Below, piece after piece: positions 1 through 12,101 of a stretch of 64,000 bases of DNA (the stretch's first letter is position 1; every line of letters begins with the position of its first letter). The translations under genes and the position numbers were made by a program. The stretch covers positions 50,507,516 to 50,571,515 of the forward strand of contig CATQJL010000316.1 in the NCBI GenBank assembly GCA_958299035.1. The letters are read 5' to 3'. The stretch is from Cylicocyclus nassatus. Lineage: Eukaryota; Nematoda; Chromadorea; Rhabditida; Strongylidae. The notes under the pieces were generated by a model. That model made no database searches. It was not told the origin of the DNA and saw nothing but the letters and a program-made list of their open reading frames with translations.

Positions 1-349
1 TCGATATCGATCGATGACGAAAAGTAGCCTATGACACCCGCCTAGCCCCTAAGTGTAGTGTGCCAAGTTTGGTCGGGATTGGTTCAGAGATAGAAGTTTC
101 TGTTTGGAACATATGTACGTACATACATACATGCAAACATACAGGCTGCTGCATGACGAAGGTACAGTATCTTTGGACGCGAACGCGGCTCTATTAGCCG
201 TAGAGCGCATGAGCCGAAGGGTTTACAACGGTGAAGATGCGCGCGCCGCGTTCGCGCCTGCTCAACTATTATTGCTTCTGCGCCTTCGTCATGCAGTAGC
301 CTTTACATACATACAGACAAACAGACATTCAGCTTTATATATAAGGTGA
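1..349 (-). mobile_element. Helitron family 1 copy, 3' end cut by window edge
   Basis: Read on the minus strand, the element begins with TC after an A at about 349, followed by CTTATATATAAAGC and a run of GTCT/GTAT repeats, the same 5' end seen at 38610 and 60572. The body at positions 1-110 matches the shared 'cggttcagaaatggaattt' and ATCGAT-rich block of the family. The 3' CTAG terminus lies outside the window. A separate inverted-repeat element interrupts it at 143-302. Confidence 0.7.
143..302. mobile_element. Small inverted-repeat element (MITE) inside Helitron
   Basis: The ends form a terminal inverted repeat of about 20 bp (AGGCTGCTGCATGACGAAGG against its complement with one mismatch). 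It interrupts the (GTAT/GTCT)n tract of the Helitron copy. The interior is GC-rich with further self-complementarity. It has no coding capacity. I could not define a clean target-site duplication, so the superfamily is open. Confidence 0.7.
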
Positions 350-3300
350 TTCTATAATATCTTATATCTCTAAATAACAACTCAGACATTGGGAGCAGAC
401 GAGCCGCGGCCCTAAATTTACTACACTGGGCAATTTTCGACCAATTTTGGCAGCTACCGCAGCCTGGTCGGATATTGGTTGGTATTGCTGTACTAAAATA
501 AAGGGGCCTCAGGTCGGTCGCGTAGTGCGGCCCACCCGCAGCCCATGGTTCGCTACATAAAAAACTCTAACAGAGCCAAGGTCCTTAACTCATGCAGCTG
601 CCCATTCGAGGCCCTTAACACATTGATGACCGCTTGACACACATGGTGTGTCAAGCAATGACTACCATAAGGCTTGAATTTATTCAAAATGACTAATATC
701 CTGAGATAAACTCACTCCATGAGCTTTCTTTTGCACTGAATCTAGGGTTGACCTCTACTTTTTTTCTGCCTTTCAGAATTATTGCAGGCGTACTGTAGAT
801 GGCAGTATGCGTTATAGTTGAAATAGGCTGCTCCGTAAATGGCTTTGGCCCCAAAAGGTAGACAACTAAAAATTTGTATGGTCGTCAATATGTGTTAATT
901 TACTGCAGCGGTCCATCTTTCGGCTGACCCATGGACGCTGCGAAAATCCAGCCGCAACGGCATTTGAGGCTCGCGCTGCATTGAGTGGCAGAGAATGTAA
1001 GCCGACCTTACATGCTCATTACAATACTGAAAGCACAGCAAAACGCCGATAGGTTTAGAACTTCATGCTTCACTGTTCTCGAACCTTCCATGTTGAAGTG
1101 TATTAGCCTGTTCGTAAATTAAGCTCACAAAGTTCAAATTTCGTAGGGTAAAATTTTCATGATTATACTTCGACTACAGTTACCGGACCACTCAGTTATC
1201 TTCTCATTGTTTTGGCACGTAACCGAACTCCACCGGTCACACTTAAGCAAGCTCGCTTCTTTTCAGTGAGCCTTTGATAGGCATTAGCGAGAATCAAATT
1301 AAGAGGGCAGAGGGAAGAGCTTCACCAACAAGCAGGTTAGTAGACTTTTTTCCCTTGAACTGTAGCACTGTGGCCGTAAACGTTTTGGAAGGACGACCTC
1401 AGTCGTTTATACATGCTTTACACTGACAGCGGATTGACAAGGTAACCTCTGCAAAGCCTTTATTTTTCTATGCATGCTTTACTTTTTGTCAACGACGGAG
1501 GTTTTACTTGCTCTGGTCTCGTGCCCAAACATCGCGTTTTATCCCGATCCAAAGTATTATACTCCAGTATTATGCAACCGGAGTATCGTGCTGGCTGACC
1601 TGGTTCCTTCATACGGCAGTTGGTAGGATGTTCAGCGTGTACTGCCGCATGGAATCTAGACAAATTGCAAAGTACAATCAGCTCCCAGAATCGTGTGAAG
1701 GCGGTTGCGGAGTTCTCCTGATTATAAAGATAAGTATGTTGGACCTCCCTTAAAGCATTGCTTTGCGTCCTCTTTCGCTACCAAAAACCACCATGCTTGA
1801 ATTGGCATCTTCGCCTCCCAACAAGTCTGGGAGCCGAGGTCAAACAATTATCCGCCTTGCTAGAGGGGAAAGTGACAAAGCGCGTAAAGATTTTTAACGT
1901 TAACGGTTTACTGTTGGGTTGTCCCAAATTCTGTCCGTTCGCTTCCTTACCTCTGTAATTCGTACCACATCCGGACATGCAGCAGCTTCCACGACCAAGA
2001 GGCTCCCGAATCAGGTCGCGCTAGTTACGTTAGCCTTCAGGCGGATGGTTCGCGATCTCCCTCCTATCCTTCGAGTAGTGCTAGTGACATGATCGTGATA
2101 ATTTCGCAACGACTTGGCGTCTCCAGCCTTGGCGGGTATATTACTTGCCCAAATGGCATCGAAAAGGATATCTTCATTGAGCACCGCCTCAACGGACTGC
2201 TGATCCTGACATGCACTAGTATGTGAAGAAGACCAGCGGTTCGCGGAGATGGTGTTTAATTAACGTATTCGCTCCCCTACCCGTCCAAAAGACTCAAGGG
2301 CCTTGGTAAGTGGGCGAGGTAGAGGACGAGATGTAAAAGGGAAATTCTCACACAGGCAATATATAATATTGCATTATTGAGCACCCGCAGTCCCTAACGT
2401 CGTTTTTTGGAGGGTGCTGAATTTCTGGACTTATCATCCGCGGCCCTAGATTGATTTGCTTGGCTATCCGTGTCCCAATGTTTCGCTAGCGAAAGGCCGT
2501 AAACTTTAACTGTTTTACCAGAACACCCGCGACCTACGAAAAAACCTTCGATCTTCGAGCGAGCCCCGGGCCTTACTGGCAGCACTGCATATTCATTTTC
2601 GGCGAGTCCCGCATTTTAGCAAAGTTTCTGCATAGAGCAAGTTCCGGTCTTTAAGGGATATCTCCAATTTCTATCTACGTAAAACCGTGGTCCTTGATGG
2701 GAGCCTGCACATCGCCTTCGGGCAGCCCGGTCAGCGGCCCAGCAGAATTATTTTGACGAGTCCTGATCCTATTGCAAGCTAAAATTCTTAACGCTGGAAG
2801 TAAAACCGTTGCTCGCGTGAGATACGCCGCGGTGGTTCGAGGCTATCCTAAACCCTTTGGTCTTTGCTTATCTCATCCCAGCCTATAAGTAGCAGTGAAG
2901 TCGGACTTCGATAGTGCCCAGATGACCACTGTTTGAGTTACTGAACCAGATGGGTCGGCGACCTCGCAAGGGTGTGCTAGACATCACGACAAAATCAAAT
3001 TTTGATGTAGATCGTGATTTTCATGCGGTTAGAAAAAAAACAGTAGTTCAAAGAATTTTCGAGATATTTTTGCGTTTAGGTGGTGCGTATCGGGCCACCT
3101 GTGGATGCTTGTCGCGCATTATCGGGTGATTACAGGGACATCCGCGGGTGTCGTCGGCCGCTTATCGGCGCATCCACGGGTAAATCTTGGGAGCTTGGCG
3201 GCGTACAATCTACCGCCTGCGGCATGGATGAAAAGTCGGTCGGCGTCCTTCCGCGGGTGGTTGCAGTAATTGTCTGAGCAGGTAGGCCACCGCAACGAAG

Positions 3301-4445
3301 ATCTTCCATAGATGCAAGAGATGCGGATTAGTGCAGGTGTCAGCGCAGACTTACATTTCGGCGGTATGTAGTCCTATCCAATTTCCCCTCCGAGGTGAAT
3401 TTCGACATCAACACATTGGATATTCGGATAAGCGAAAATACTTGAGTTGAAGATCTGCCGGCCAGGCACGAAATTTTGTTTAAATACGTGCATCAGTGAC
3501 ACTATGTCAAGATAATGGCTCCAAATAGGCTGGACGTGAAATTCGATATATGCAAATGAGGGTAATATACCTTGTGGTGGTACTTCTCTTCGATAGCACC
3601 AGTAACACCAACACAATAGAAAACCAACGAGGATGATAGTCGGTAATAGCAGTACGATGGGTAGAGGAACTGAAGAAAGATACTTCTACCTTTTCGTGTT
3701 AGCGATTAGTAAAAAAGTGCTTACGTCTGGTAAGCCAACAATTGGGAGAACAATGAGAGCCATAACTGATTGATACTCCAGTGATAGTGGTGGTGATAGT
3801 TAATAAAAAGATTGCTCAGACAACAATTCGAACAAGCACGGTAACTTAGCCGGCGAGCATTTATGCCCTTCTCCTCCGCGTTCTGAAGAGCGAGCGGACA
3901 CCTCCAGGCTTCGGGCAGAGTTCACGCGCGGACACACTCATTGACCTTATCGATATATTGATATTTGCATTTTGCGCGATATCCGTTACTTATGCTAGAA
4001 ACTTGAATCAAAATGCGACGAAGCCGAAACCATTGGCTCTGAATATGCATACCAGTTTTGACATTCTCTGATCAACCACAAAGCTTTTTCTGCCGTATTT
4101 CGACTTGTATTGCGCATAGAAAAAAGATTATTATGGGGTTGCAAGAGAACTCAACGTTATTTCTTTTTGTATCTTCTATTCTCTCTCACAGGGAAGTACG
4201 GAAAAGCTCCGCCAGTATTGCAATAAAAGTTCGTAGCGCGTTGTGAGCTCCCAGTTACAACAGTTGCCCTATAGTGGCACATTCTAATTCAGACTCATAC
4301 GAGGCAAACTGACCAACTTGGTTGACGAATTACTTCACCAAATGAACCGTCTACATTAAAAAATGAATGAAACACACCATTTACATAGACTTTCGATAGA
4401 TACTTCTCACCTTTCGAAATCAACACCTATATAATATTCGGATAA
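350..4445. other. Unassigned 4.1 kb, no supported gene
   Basis: I see no homology, splice structure or long reading frame that I can support. The stretch is more GC-rich and less repetitive-looking than the rest. A perfect 10-bp hairpin with a 3-base loop is at 633-655. Short open frames such as 3080-3277 show no recognisable motif. Confidence 0.5.
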
Positions 4446-4890
4446 GCATTTTTTTTATGACCGGCCTGAAATGGTATAAAGAATCATGAAATTTGGATGA
4501 AACTTCGCACACATAAACTTTGGGGTGGAGCGGTGTCATTAAACTTTTTCACCGAAAATCATTGAGTGGCGCCACTGATTTATTGATTTTGCGTTTTCTG
4601 CTTAGCGATTTTGTTATGACCGACCTAAGATACTAGAAAAACATAGTGGAATTCAAACAAAACTTTGCACACATAAACTTTGGGGTGGGGCGGATGTCAC
4701 TGAGCTTTTTAACCGGAAATGAGCAGCGCTATTGATTTATTGATTTCTGGCGCTTTTTGCTTAGCATTTTTGCTAAATAAAAAATTTGAGCGGAACTTTG
4801 CGCACATAAGTTTCCGACTTGGGGGTTGAGGGTATCGGTAAGCTTTTTGCCGTAATAGGCTCTGTGGATTTATTGATGTTTTCGTATTTT
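4446..4890 (+). repeat. Tandem repeat, ~160-bp unit, about 2.7 copies
   Basis: Units start near 4450 and 4609 with 'ttatgaccgRcctRaRat' and share 'cacacataaactttggggtg' and 'attgatttattgattt'. A third, shorter unit follows at about 4780-4890, and a further scrap ('gcgctattgattta') is near 5253. Units differ by many substitutions, so the array is old. Confidence 0.75.
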
Positions 4891-5561
4891 AGCTAAAAGC
4901 TAGAGCTAGAGCTAAAAAACTGGCAGGAAGTTATAGCTAAGCATGGTTACTTCAGATAAAATATCTATAACTTTAACCTGTAACTTTTTCACATGTTTTT
5001 TTTGATTTTTTGTATATCATTTTCTGGAGACTAGCTGTATCTGACTATGCCAACCTTGTACAACGAGATTCGTCGACCGGCTTAGCTCATCAACAAAATC
5101 GAAAATGGTTGTTCATCCACAAGATCCTTTTTCTTCGTTCAAAATGGATAGAAGAATGGGATCATGTAATCTAACCCAAATTTAGCAGACGTAATGCATG
5201 GAGTGCGACCTTGTTAATAGGCCATTTGTTCGGTACCTTAGTACACACTTTGGCGCTATTGATTTAGGGTTTTTTGCACTTTCGCTTAGAAATTTTTTAT
5301 CTTTGCTTGAAAACGATGGAAGGAGTTATGGAATCTAAAGTAATGCCAGACATAACGCATGGGATGAGCTGTAGTTCGCCTAATATCCGGTACTTAGACG
5401 GTTGATTCGAAATAACTGACAAAGCCGAATCTATGTTCTCGGCTTCTCTTTCCGCGCCGGTCATAAATCGAAGTAATCCGTGCGAAATGGCGACTTTCTG
5501 CAAAATTTCACATTTCAATAAAGAGTAAAACGAGAGATTTTTGTGGAAGCGAAGCTGCCGT
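4891..5561. other. Unassigned stretch after tandem array
   Basis: This AT-rich sequence includes a 'agctagagctagagct' micro-repeat near 4900 and a partial copy of the upstream tandem unit near 5250. No gene is seen. Confidence 0.45.
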
Positions 5562-5605
5562 GTACCAGCCGAACCTGCCGCGCAGCGGCAGAGAGCGGCT
5601 GGTAC
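5562..5605. repeat. Short strong hairpin
   Basis: GTACCAGCCG (5562-5571) pairs perfectly with CGGCTGGTAC (5596-5605). Inside it CTGCCG (5575-5580) pairs with CGGCAG (5586-5591). It could be a degenerate foldback element; no function is evident. Confidence 0.7.
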
Positions 5606-5793
5606 TCAATGTTGAAACAGTTAAGCCAAGACTTTCCCATCACTGGAGCGAGTAGTACTGTTGCGCGCGTTGCCTATGAGTCGAGGAGCGTACTGAGCTG
5701 AATATGAGGGGTGGAGCGCCGGTCTTCGTTGTAGGACCTCATGAGAATCACAGTATATCATGCGCTCTTTAGAAGCTACCGCGCACCTGCTTT

Positions 5794-5895
5794 TACATTG
5801 TGTGCATCTAAATAGTCTGCTGCTGCTGCCCAAACTGCATTGCTACTAGCAAGTGCAGGGCAGCAGCAGCAGGCTGTTTAGATGCATACAATGTA
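5794..5895. repeat. 102-nt imperfect hairpin (pre-miRNA-like or tiny MITE)
   Basis: The two arms of about 45 nt, from 5794 ('tacattgt', 'gcatctaaa', CTG repeats) and back to 5895 ('tttagatgc', 'acaatgta'), pair along their length with a few mismatches and a small terminal loop near 5842-5850. Size and pairing resemble a microRNA precursor. A decayed inverted-repeat transposon is equally possible. Confidence 0.55.
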
Positions 5896-6126
5896 GAAAG
5901 AACCACACACCAAGAACTAGAACCATTCTGATTTACCATGAGTACACATTTTAGTGATCAATTTACTGGAGAAACCAGTGCGTCACCTCTGCTTCGCAGA
6001 GGCTCGCACTGGTTCTATCATCCACATGCCTTCTTCGTAGTCGCAAAATTATGGCTTTGAAACTTACCGCGCGATGCCGATCATCACGGACAAATTGTAA
6101 ACAGGAGGAAGGAAGTATTCTTTAGA

Positions 6127-7407
6127 GTTACTATTTGACTGTTTAGGCTGCGTTCATACTGATTCCCATGTTCTGGAACTGTTCCCGCACAGTTCTCGCA
6201 CTGTGCTGAAACTGTGCGGAAACTGTGCGGGAACTGTGCGGGAACAGTTCCAGAACTGTGCTGCATGCGCTGCAGCCGCCCCTCACCGCTTTGAACGGCG
6301 GGAGTTGGAGAATTTTGACCGTTCTCAACGGTTTTTCTTCCAGATTTCGCTCATTTTGGCCTTGATTTTCCACCCCGCTTCCCTTTTTGATCAGCAGCAC
6401 TGCGAACTCGAAGCGGGGTTGAAGAATGAGCGCTTTTCTGCGCCGTGTATTCGGAAAGATGGGCTATCGTGCGATTGTTCATTCTGTCTTCTTGTTTTTT
6501 GCTCAAAACTACTTCATTTGTTCCAGGAAGCGGCTGCCCAGTTTCCATAGCCATCTGCCACGAATTAGGGAGTAGGAGAAATCCTGAAATTGCATGAGTT
6601 GGGACTTGTCTCTTGTTTTTCATATTTTGGGCGTTCTTAGCCTTGTTCGTTTTTCCATGTCGTTGCTTCTCCGTTCTTTCTTCTACCCCGCTTCTCCTAG
6701 TGATGAGAAAAGCTGTGAATTTGAAGCAGGGTTGAGGATTGAACGCTGTTCTGCTCCATGTATCCGGGAATATGGGCCTTCGTGCGCTCGTCCATTCTCT
6801 CATCGCTATTTTTGTTCAGACCTATTCATGTGTACTAACAAATCGCTGCGTAGTCTCGCATCTGTATTGAAATTGAAATAGACAAGTCTCTGGAACAAAT
6901 GAAGTAGGTCTGAACGAAAAACAAGAAGACAGAATGAACAATCGCACGGCCCATCTTTCCGAATACACGGCGCAGAAAAGTGCTCATTCTTCAACCCTGC
7001 TTCGAGTTCGCAGTGCTGCTGATCAAAAAGGGAAGCGGGGTGGAGAATTAAGGCCAAAATGAGCGAAATCTGGAAGAAAAACCGTTGAGAACGGTCAAAA
7101 TTCTCCAACTCCCGCCGTTCAAAGCGGTGAGGGGCGGCTGCAGCGCATGCAGCACAGTTCTGGAACTGTTCCCGCACAGTTCCCGCACAGTTTCAGCACA
7201 GTGCGAGAACTGTGCGGGAACAGTTCCAGAACATGGGAATCAGTATGAACGCAGCCTTAGCCACAACCGAGATTGGTAATTTATTTATTTAGGCTAACGC
7301 TTCGGCAATAATTCGCCTTCTTCAGAGCTTGAAGAATTATTGCCGAAACGTTAGCCTAAATAAATAAATTACCAATCTCGGTTGTGGCTAAACAGTCGAA
7401 TAGTAAC
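6127..7407. mobile_element. Palindromic MITE split by a second foldback
   Basis: The outer arm piece 6127-6145 (GTTACTATTTGACTGTTTA) continues, after the insertion, at 7257 with 'gccacaaccgag'. The opposite arm at about 7325-7407 carries the same sequence uninterrupted in reverse ('cggttgtggctaaacagtcg'). Joining the split arm therefore restores the palindrome, which fixes the boundaries of the inserted element. Confidence 0.8.
6146..7256. mobile_element. 1.1-kb PIF/Harbinger-like foldback element
   Basis: The terminal inverted repeats GGCTGCGTTCATACTGAT are flanked by TTA on both sides (6143-6145 and 7257-7259), a TWA 3-bp duplication as in PIF/Harbinger elements. The arms extend over about 350 bp (6146-6495 against 6890-7256) and contain 'gaactgtgcgg' palindromic repeats. 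The middle holds two diverged tandem units (about 6400-6520 and 6705-6840). Open frames here are arm mirror images, not genes. It is likely mobilised in trans. Confidence 0.8.
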
Positions 7408-7915
7408 AGTATTCTTTAAAGAATCAAATGCGAGTCTGAATCAGTTGCTAATGTTATTATAGCTTGACATTCGCCATGAGGACAATGCCAGTTTTGAATT
7501 ACATCTCTGCGCAGAAATTTGTTTCAATCCTTAGAACATTGATTTTTACCATTTTATGCAAGTATCTCTTTTTAACGCCGATTTTGTGTACAGATAAAGT
7601 TTTTGCTTGCTTTTGGAGCTAAAGTCTGGCTTTCGGATTTAGTTGTTAACAAATCCACGACTTTGCGAAAAGTCCAATTACCGACCCATTTTGACAGGCC
7701 TCGCATATATCCTTTTGACGAACAGCTTCCAGTGGTTCCATTCAGTGACTATCGGCTCATGCTTTCGTTCAATACCTACACGATGATAAGGTGCTATGAG
7801 CAAAATTCTAACTTAAAAGCTTGATTGCAATTCGTTCTTTGAATCTCGTAACAAACAGATACTCAAAAAGATAAACAGAGGTAAACAATCCTTAGCCGTC
7901 ATTATATAGGCATGA

Positions 7916-8232
7916 TATTTGAGTAACGACTCATGCATTTGTAGTAGACAACAACAAGTACGGTTGATAATCCAGCCTCCAGAAATCCAAGGCGAGGTGG
8001 TAGTTGATGTCAATCCGTTTTCACCTTTGGCGGAGGCTTACACGATGCGGAAGAAAGCTTCTAATCAATGACTGAATTGTATACATATAATGAATTTCTA
8101 AAACATCCAGCACTCCGCTATTCATTACGGTTGAGTGTAAATCCACGTTGAACTTTGTCGACCTTAGTCATCTTCAATTTATCAATAACTATGCAGCAGC
8201 GCCACATTTCTCGTCGACGAATATTTTTAAAA
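7916..8232. other. Unassigned spacer between two Helitron-2 copies
   Basis: This is AT-rich and non-coding in appearance, with no repeat end or gene recognised. Confidence 0.4.
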
Positions 8233-9712
8233 CCAGTGCATCACCTTTACTTCGCAGAGGTTCGCACTGGTTCTACTGACTATATGCTTTCATCGTACTC
8301 GCGTAGTAATGACTTTGGAACTCACTCACAATGCTGACAATTACGAATGAACTGTAAACGATTACTCATTCCAAAAGTTACTTCGTGTAAAATCGGTGTC
8401 TTTGGAAGTGGAAAACGTTTTTGCAAGTGAACAATTTGAATTTTGATCGCTACCAAATTTATTAAGCTTTGAATTCGCCGCGAGGACTATAGCCGCCGTA
8501 AGACCTCTGAGCAAAAACGCTCTAGTTTTCTCGAGTAAAATCATGACAAATCAACATTCTACGCAATCATTGCTTTTTGGCGCAGTTGTCGCGGATTGGG
8601 CCCCCAGCTTCCCACGTCAGTGGATACGGCTCACCTGCATCGGCGTATAGGAGCCGGGGACCCTCTCCGTGTAAGGGTTCACGTCACTTGGGGCGGTAGC
8701 TAGCCTGCACTAAATGCTATTGTGCCTGCCACACGGCATAATGCCTGACTCTTAGGGGCCCTGAGCTACCAGCTCACCTAGCACTAAATGTAGCCTGGGG
8801 GTTGGCTCCGTTCTCACTACTGACACTTGGGGGTGGCCATCACCACTTGGCACTAGCGCGCATCGTGCCAGCCTTCTAACAGATGTAACCTCCTAGGCTA
8901 TATATGATGATAGCAATACACAACACGATATTACTCGGGGCTGCAGCCGAGCTGCAGCCCACCGCATCAATCAATAACCACAGGCTATCAACTACCCACC
9001 ATTTATCCTTAACACAGTCCCTACACTCAAACACAAGGGATGAAAACAACCAGCCAGCTGTTAAAAACCTAGGGGCCAGCAATATCGGAAACCCCCCGTG
9101 GCGGTGTCGCCGGCGTATGCCAGGCGCGAGCGCGCACGGGTTACCTCGACTGCGGGGTTGCCTGTCCTCCATGGCGTGGATGTAGATGACGCGTGAGTTG
9201 GGGAAGGCGCTGTATCGATCGATGGCTTGAGACGAAGTTGGAACCCGACCGCTCACGATGGCGACAGCAGTGAAGACTGACTACGTGACTTATTTGAACG
9301 CTGCGCAGGTGAGAGAGGTGAGAGGCGGGACAGCGCGAGGACGGCATTTTGGGACCCTTCGCAACGCGACGGCGGCCTCCTATAAAGGAAGTCGCGAATC
9401 CGCGACAGCAGTTTCCGGAAAAGAATAAAAGATTTGGTGAACTTTTTGGGCTCATATCGATGGCTTGCAGATATATATATATGTCATATATACTCACGAT
9501 TTTATAAGAAGTCTGAATCCGGCTCAACTTCTGCGGCCCAAAAGCCGCGTGGACCCGTTTGATGAGCAGTTTTCATAGGTTCCATGCAGCGAGTCCGCTT
9601 CGCAAAATTGTGGCTTGAGACGTTTGCTGCAACTCACTCCATGATTTTCGTGACAGACAGATATACATACGAGGACAGACAGACGGCCTTAGCGCTTTAT
9701 TATAAGTCATGA
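8233..9712 (-). mobile_element. Helitron family 2 copy B, with an 821-bp insertion
   Basis: The minus-strand 5' end is TCATGACTTATAATAAAGC from 9712, followed by GTCT repeats and 'tcacgaaaatcatgga'. The 3' end at 8233 is the diverged hairpin plus CTGG and T. Without the 8587-9407 insertion the element is about 0.65 kb, matching copy C. No protein is encoded. Confidence 0.75.
8587..9407. mobile_element. Solo-LTR-like block (TG...CA, 5-bp target duplication)
   Basis: The block begins TGTCGCGGATT and ends AATCCGCGACA, exact inverted complements, and GCAGT flanks it on both sides (8582-8586 and 9408-9412). TG...CA ends with a 5-bp duplication are characteristic of integrase-inserted LTRs, so a solo LTR (BEL/Pao-like or other) is the leading reading. 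The 11-bp inverted ends would also fit a DNA transposon with 5-bp duplications. The block is markedly GC-richer than its host. A TATAAA is at 9381. Frames such as 8904-9185 and 9258-9428 are open but not recognised. Confidence 0.6.
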
Positions 9713-9976
9713 TATTATAAGTCATCATGAAAAATAGGCTTTCTGAAGTGTATGGGATCACTCGCTGACATAGTTACAATGCGATGCGGTTTGTCAGTGC
9801 GGTCGGTGCGTCATTGCGGTAGGTGCGGTTAGAGTGTCACTGCGGCAGTATGAAACAACCCTAACATTGCTGAAATTGGAGGCCGGTCTAGAATAGCCGC
9901 CAACCTCTGCGGTGACCCCACCGCCAGGAGAGGCCTTTTTTTCTCTTCCCATTTAATGTAAAACTTATATAGTAAA

Positions 9977-10686
9977 CCAGTGCGTCACCTCTGCTTCGCA
10001 GAGGCCCGCACTGGTCTCCTTCTTTCTGTATGCCTTACTCATTCCCACATAATAATGACATTGAAACTCACCGCGCTATGCAGGCTATCACGAAAGATTT
10101 GTAAACAATCACTCATTTCAAACGCTTTTCCATATGAGGTCGGTAATTTCGCGTGAATAAAACTTTTCCTTTTTGGACTTCTTATGGCTTGGTGTTCACC
10201 ATAAGGTACAACAATCACCGTGGGCTACAACGCTGTGCAAAAATCCTCTCAAATGATCGGGGAAATCTTAGCAAATTAACCATTCACGTAATCTATTCTT
10301 TTTGAAGCCGTTTTCGCGAAGTAATAAACTTTAGTTCACTTCTTTAGGCTGAAGTCCATGGCTTGCACATTAACTTGTCAAACATATCAGTGGCTTTACA
10401 AAAAGTTGTGCTACAGGCTCAATTTTACTGGCCAAAAGCCAAGTGGGTCCGATTCACGCGCATTTTTCGAGGGATCCACTCAAGGTATCCGCCCGTGCAT
10501 TTGTATATTGGACTCTCATGTTGGCAGCATCCGCTGTGCAAAATTTGGGCTCAGAAGGTTGACTGGAACTCGCTCTACGAATTTCGTGACAGACAGACGT
10601 ACACACAGACACACAGACAAACAGACGTAAACAACCCTTAGCCCGTTATTATTACAACCCTTAGCCCGTTATTATTAAGTCATAGA
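9977..10686 (-). mobile_element. Helitron family 2 copy C (best reference copy)
   Basis: This is an uninterrupted copy of about 710 bp. At 9977 it starts (plus view) CCAGTGCG and the CCTCTGC-TTC-GCAGAGG hairpin, the complement of a Helitron 3' end (hairpin, 7 nt, CTGG, T). The opposite end has the (GTCT)n-like tract (10586-10630) and 'cccttagcccgttattatt', which is tandemly duplicated here. The exact 5' base is uncertain by a few nucleotides. Confidence 0.7.
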
Positions 10687-12101
10687 TGATATAGTGTGAT
10701 TGAACGCCACCACATGATAAGACTAGCCCTGCCTTCTGGAATAAGCTATCGAAAAAGACGTAAATTCTCATTGATACACGTTTTGGGAGTAATATTGATT
10801 CCCGGTTTTCATGTGTGCTTGGACTCCTGCAGGCTCCAGAATTGTCTCAAGTCTCGTCTTATTGAAGTACCAATCAGAATTCGAAAGAGCTTCCTATGGC
10901 TCAAGAAACTATTTTATCTTTTGTTGACGACCTGGCGATCAAGAAAACGCGTATTTTCTTATACACCATCGACTGGCAAGCCGGACTTTATTGCAATCCT
11001 TCTTGAATTGAAAGTGGCGTTTTGATACCGGCATGGCGTTATACTGTCCTTGCGGAATCACATGGTGGAAAGATGCATACCACTTACGCCATCACTTCTG
11101 GAATCCGTCAAGGGGTATATGTGAAGCGGTATGTACAATTAATATCTAATTACATACCGGTAAACGCAAGTGTTTACACAATTAAAAGAGAGGGTGGACT
11201 TCTATGTGAAAGCGCACATAATTTTGAGTCTAGGTGCTTCTTTCTGTAGCTGCCTCTATGCCCTAGGCCTTCTAACATTCTGTCGAGTATGAAAGTCCTC
11301 TCCTCTTGTTTCGAGATTTGCTCATAATGTTAGCCACCTACAACATTTTGTGATGCCATGAGGCTCTCTTTTTCCTGCGCATAGTATTTCCTAAATGTTT
11401 CACTTCTATTGTATAAGGTAGGGTGCTCATATAGTACTGTAATCTGTTCGGTGAGGCTTATTCACCGACCACTCCAAGCAAACTGATATCGAAATGCTGT
11501 TGTCACCGGCAACATCAACAACACTCTTAGTGCACTGACCAAAACGTGTAGGGTTTGCATCACTTCTTAGACTCAGACACTCTCGGAAGGTTGGAAGACC
11601 GCCTACTCACTTTCGCTATGGGCGATAAAATCGTCGAGCAGGTGCGCTAATACGAGCGCCATTTTCCCTATCAACACAGATGTTCTAGCCAGCAAAAGAA
11701 ATGCCGGAAATGAAGAACGTTAGACTGAAAATGACAAATTTACGCCTTCATGCAAACGGAGTATTCAGCAACGTCTACAGGTAATTACAAGATATGCCAT
11801 ACACTTGTTGGGATACACCATGTGACTTTCCATTAGCACATGCTACCGTTATAGTAACGAAAGATTCATCAGAAAACTCTTCGATAGGCATCGTCCCAAC
11901 CTTCTGAGTAGCTAAGCATCACAACTAAATGTGATTATCTACTCTTCTTGCTATTTCTCTGGAAGAATGAACGCAGATATGAATTAGTAAATCCACTTTG
12001 CAGAGGCTTGCGCTCATCTTTTTTCTATGTGCACTAGCTGCTCGCGCAAAAAGGAAATTCGCTTTGAAACACACAGGATAATGTAGTGCTGAGCATTATA
12101 A
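10687..12101. other. Unassigned, with a possible LINE reverse-transcriptase scrap
   Basis: Mostly unrecognised. Around 11040-11120 (+) the translation contains 'YAITSGIRQG', which resembles the conserved 'SGVRQG' motif of non-LTR reverse transcriptases, but the frame loses resemblance immediately after. The 109-codon frame 10696-11025 has no recognisable domain. A scrap of the Helitron-2 hairpin ('tttgcagaggcttgcgct') lies near 11996. Confidence 0.3.

Larger units (their letters stand above)
5975..7915 (-). mobile_element. Helitron family 2 copy A, interrupted by nested palindromes
   Basis: On the minus strand the element starts TC after A at 7915 (TCATGCC...), continues through 'taaggattgttta' and degenerate GTCT-type repeats, and ends near 5975 with the family 3' hairpin CCTCTGC-GAA-GCAGAGG, seven bases, then CTGG followed by T. 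Intact family length is about 700 bp; this copy is 1.94 kb because a palindromic element occupies 6127-7407. Non-coding and non-autonomous. Confidence 0.7.

Noticed and set aside
6143..7177. Several 80-150-codon frames on both strands
   Set aside because: They lie in the mirrored arms of the PIF-like foldback and mirror one another; no domain or splice structure.
9258..9428. Small ATG frame with a GTGAGA donor-like site (MATAVKTDYVTYLNAAQ)
   Set aside because: It lies within and past the end of the solo-LTR-like block, has no partner exon and no homologue that I recognise.
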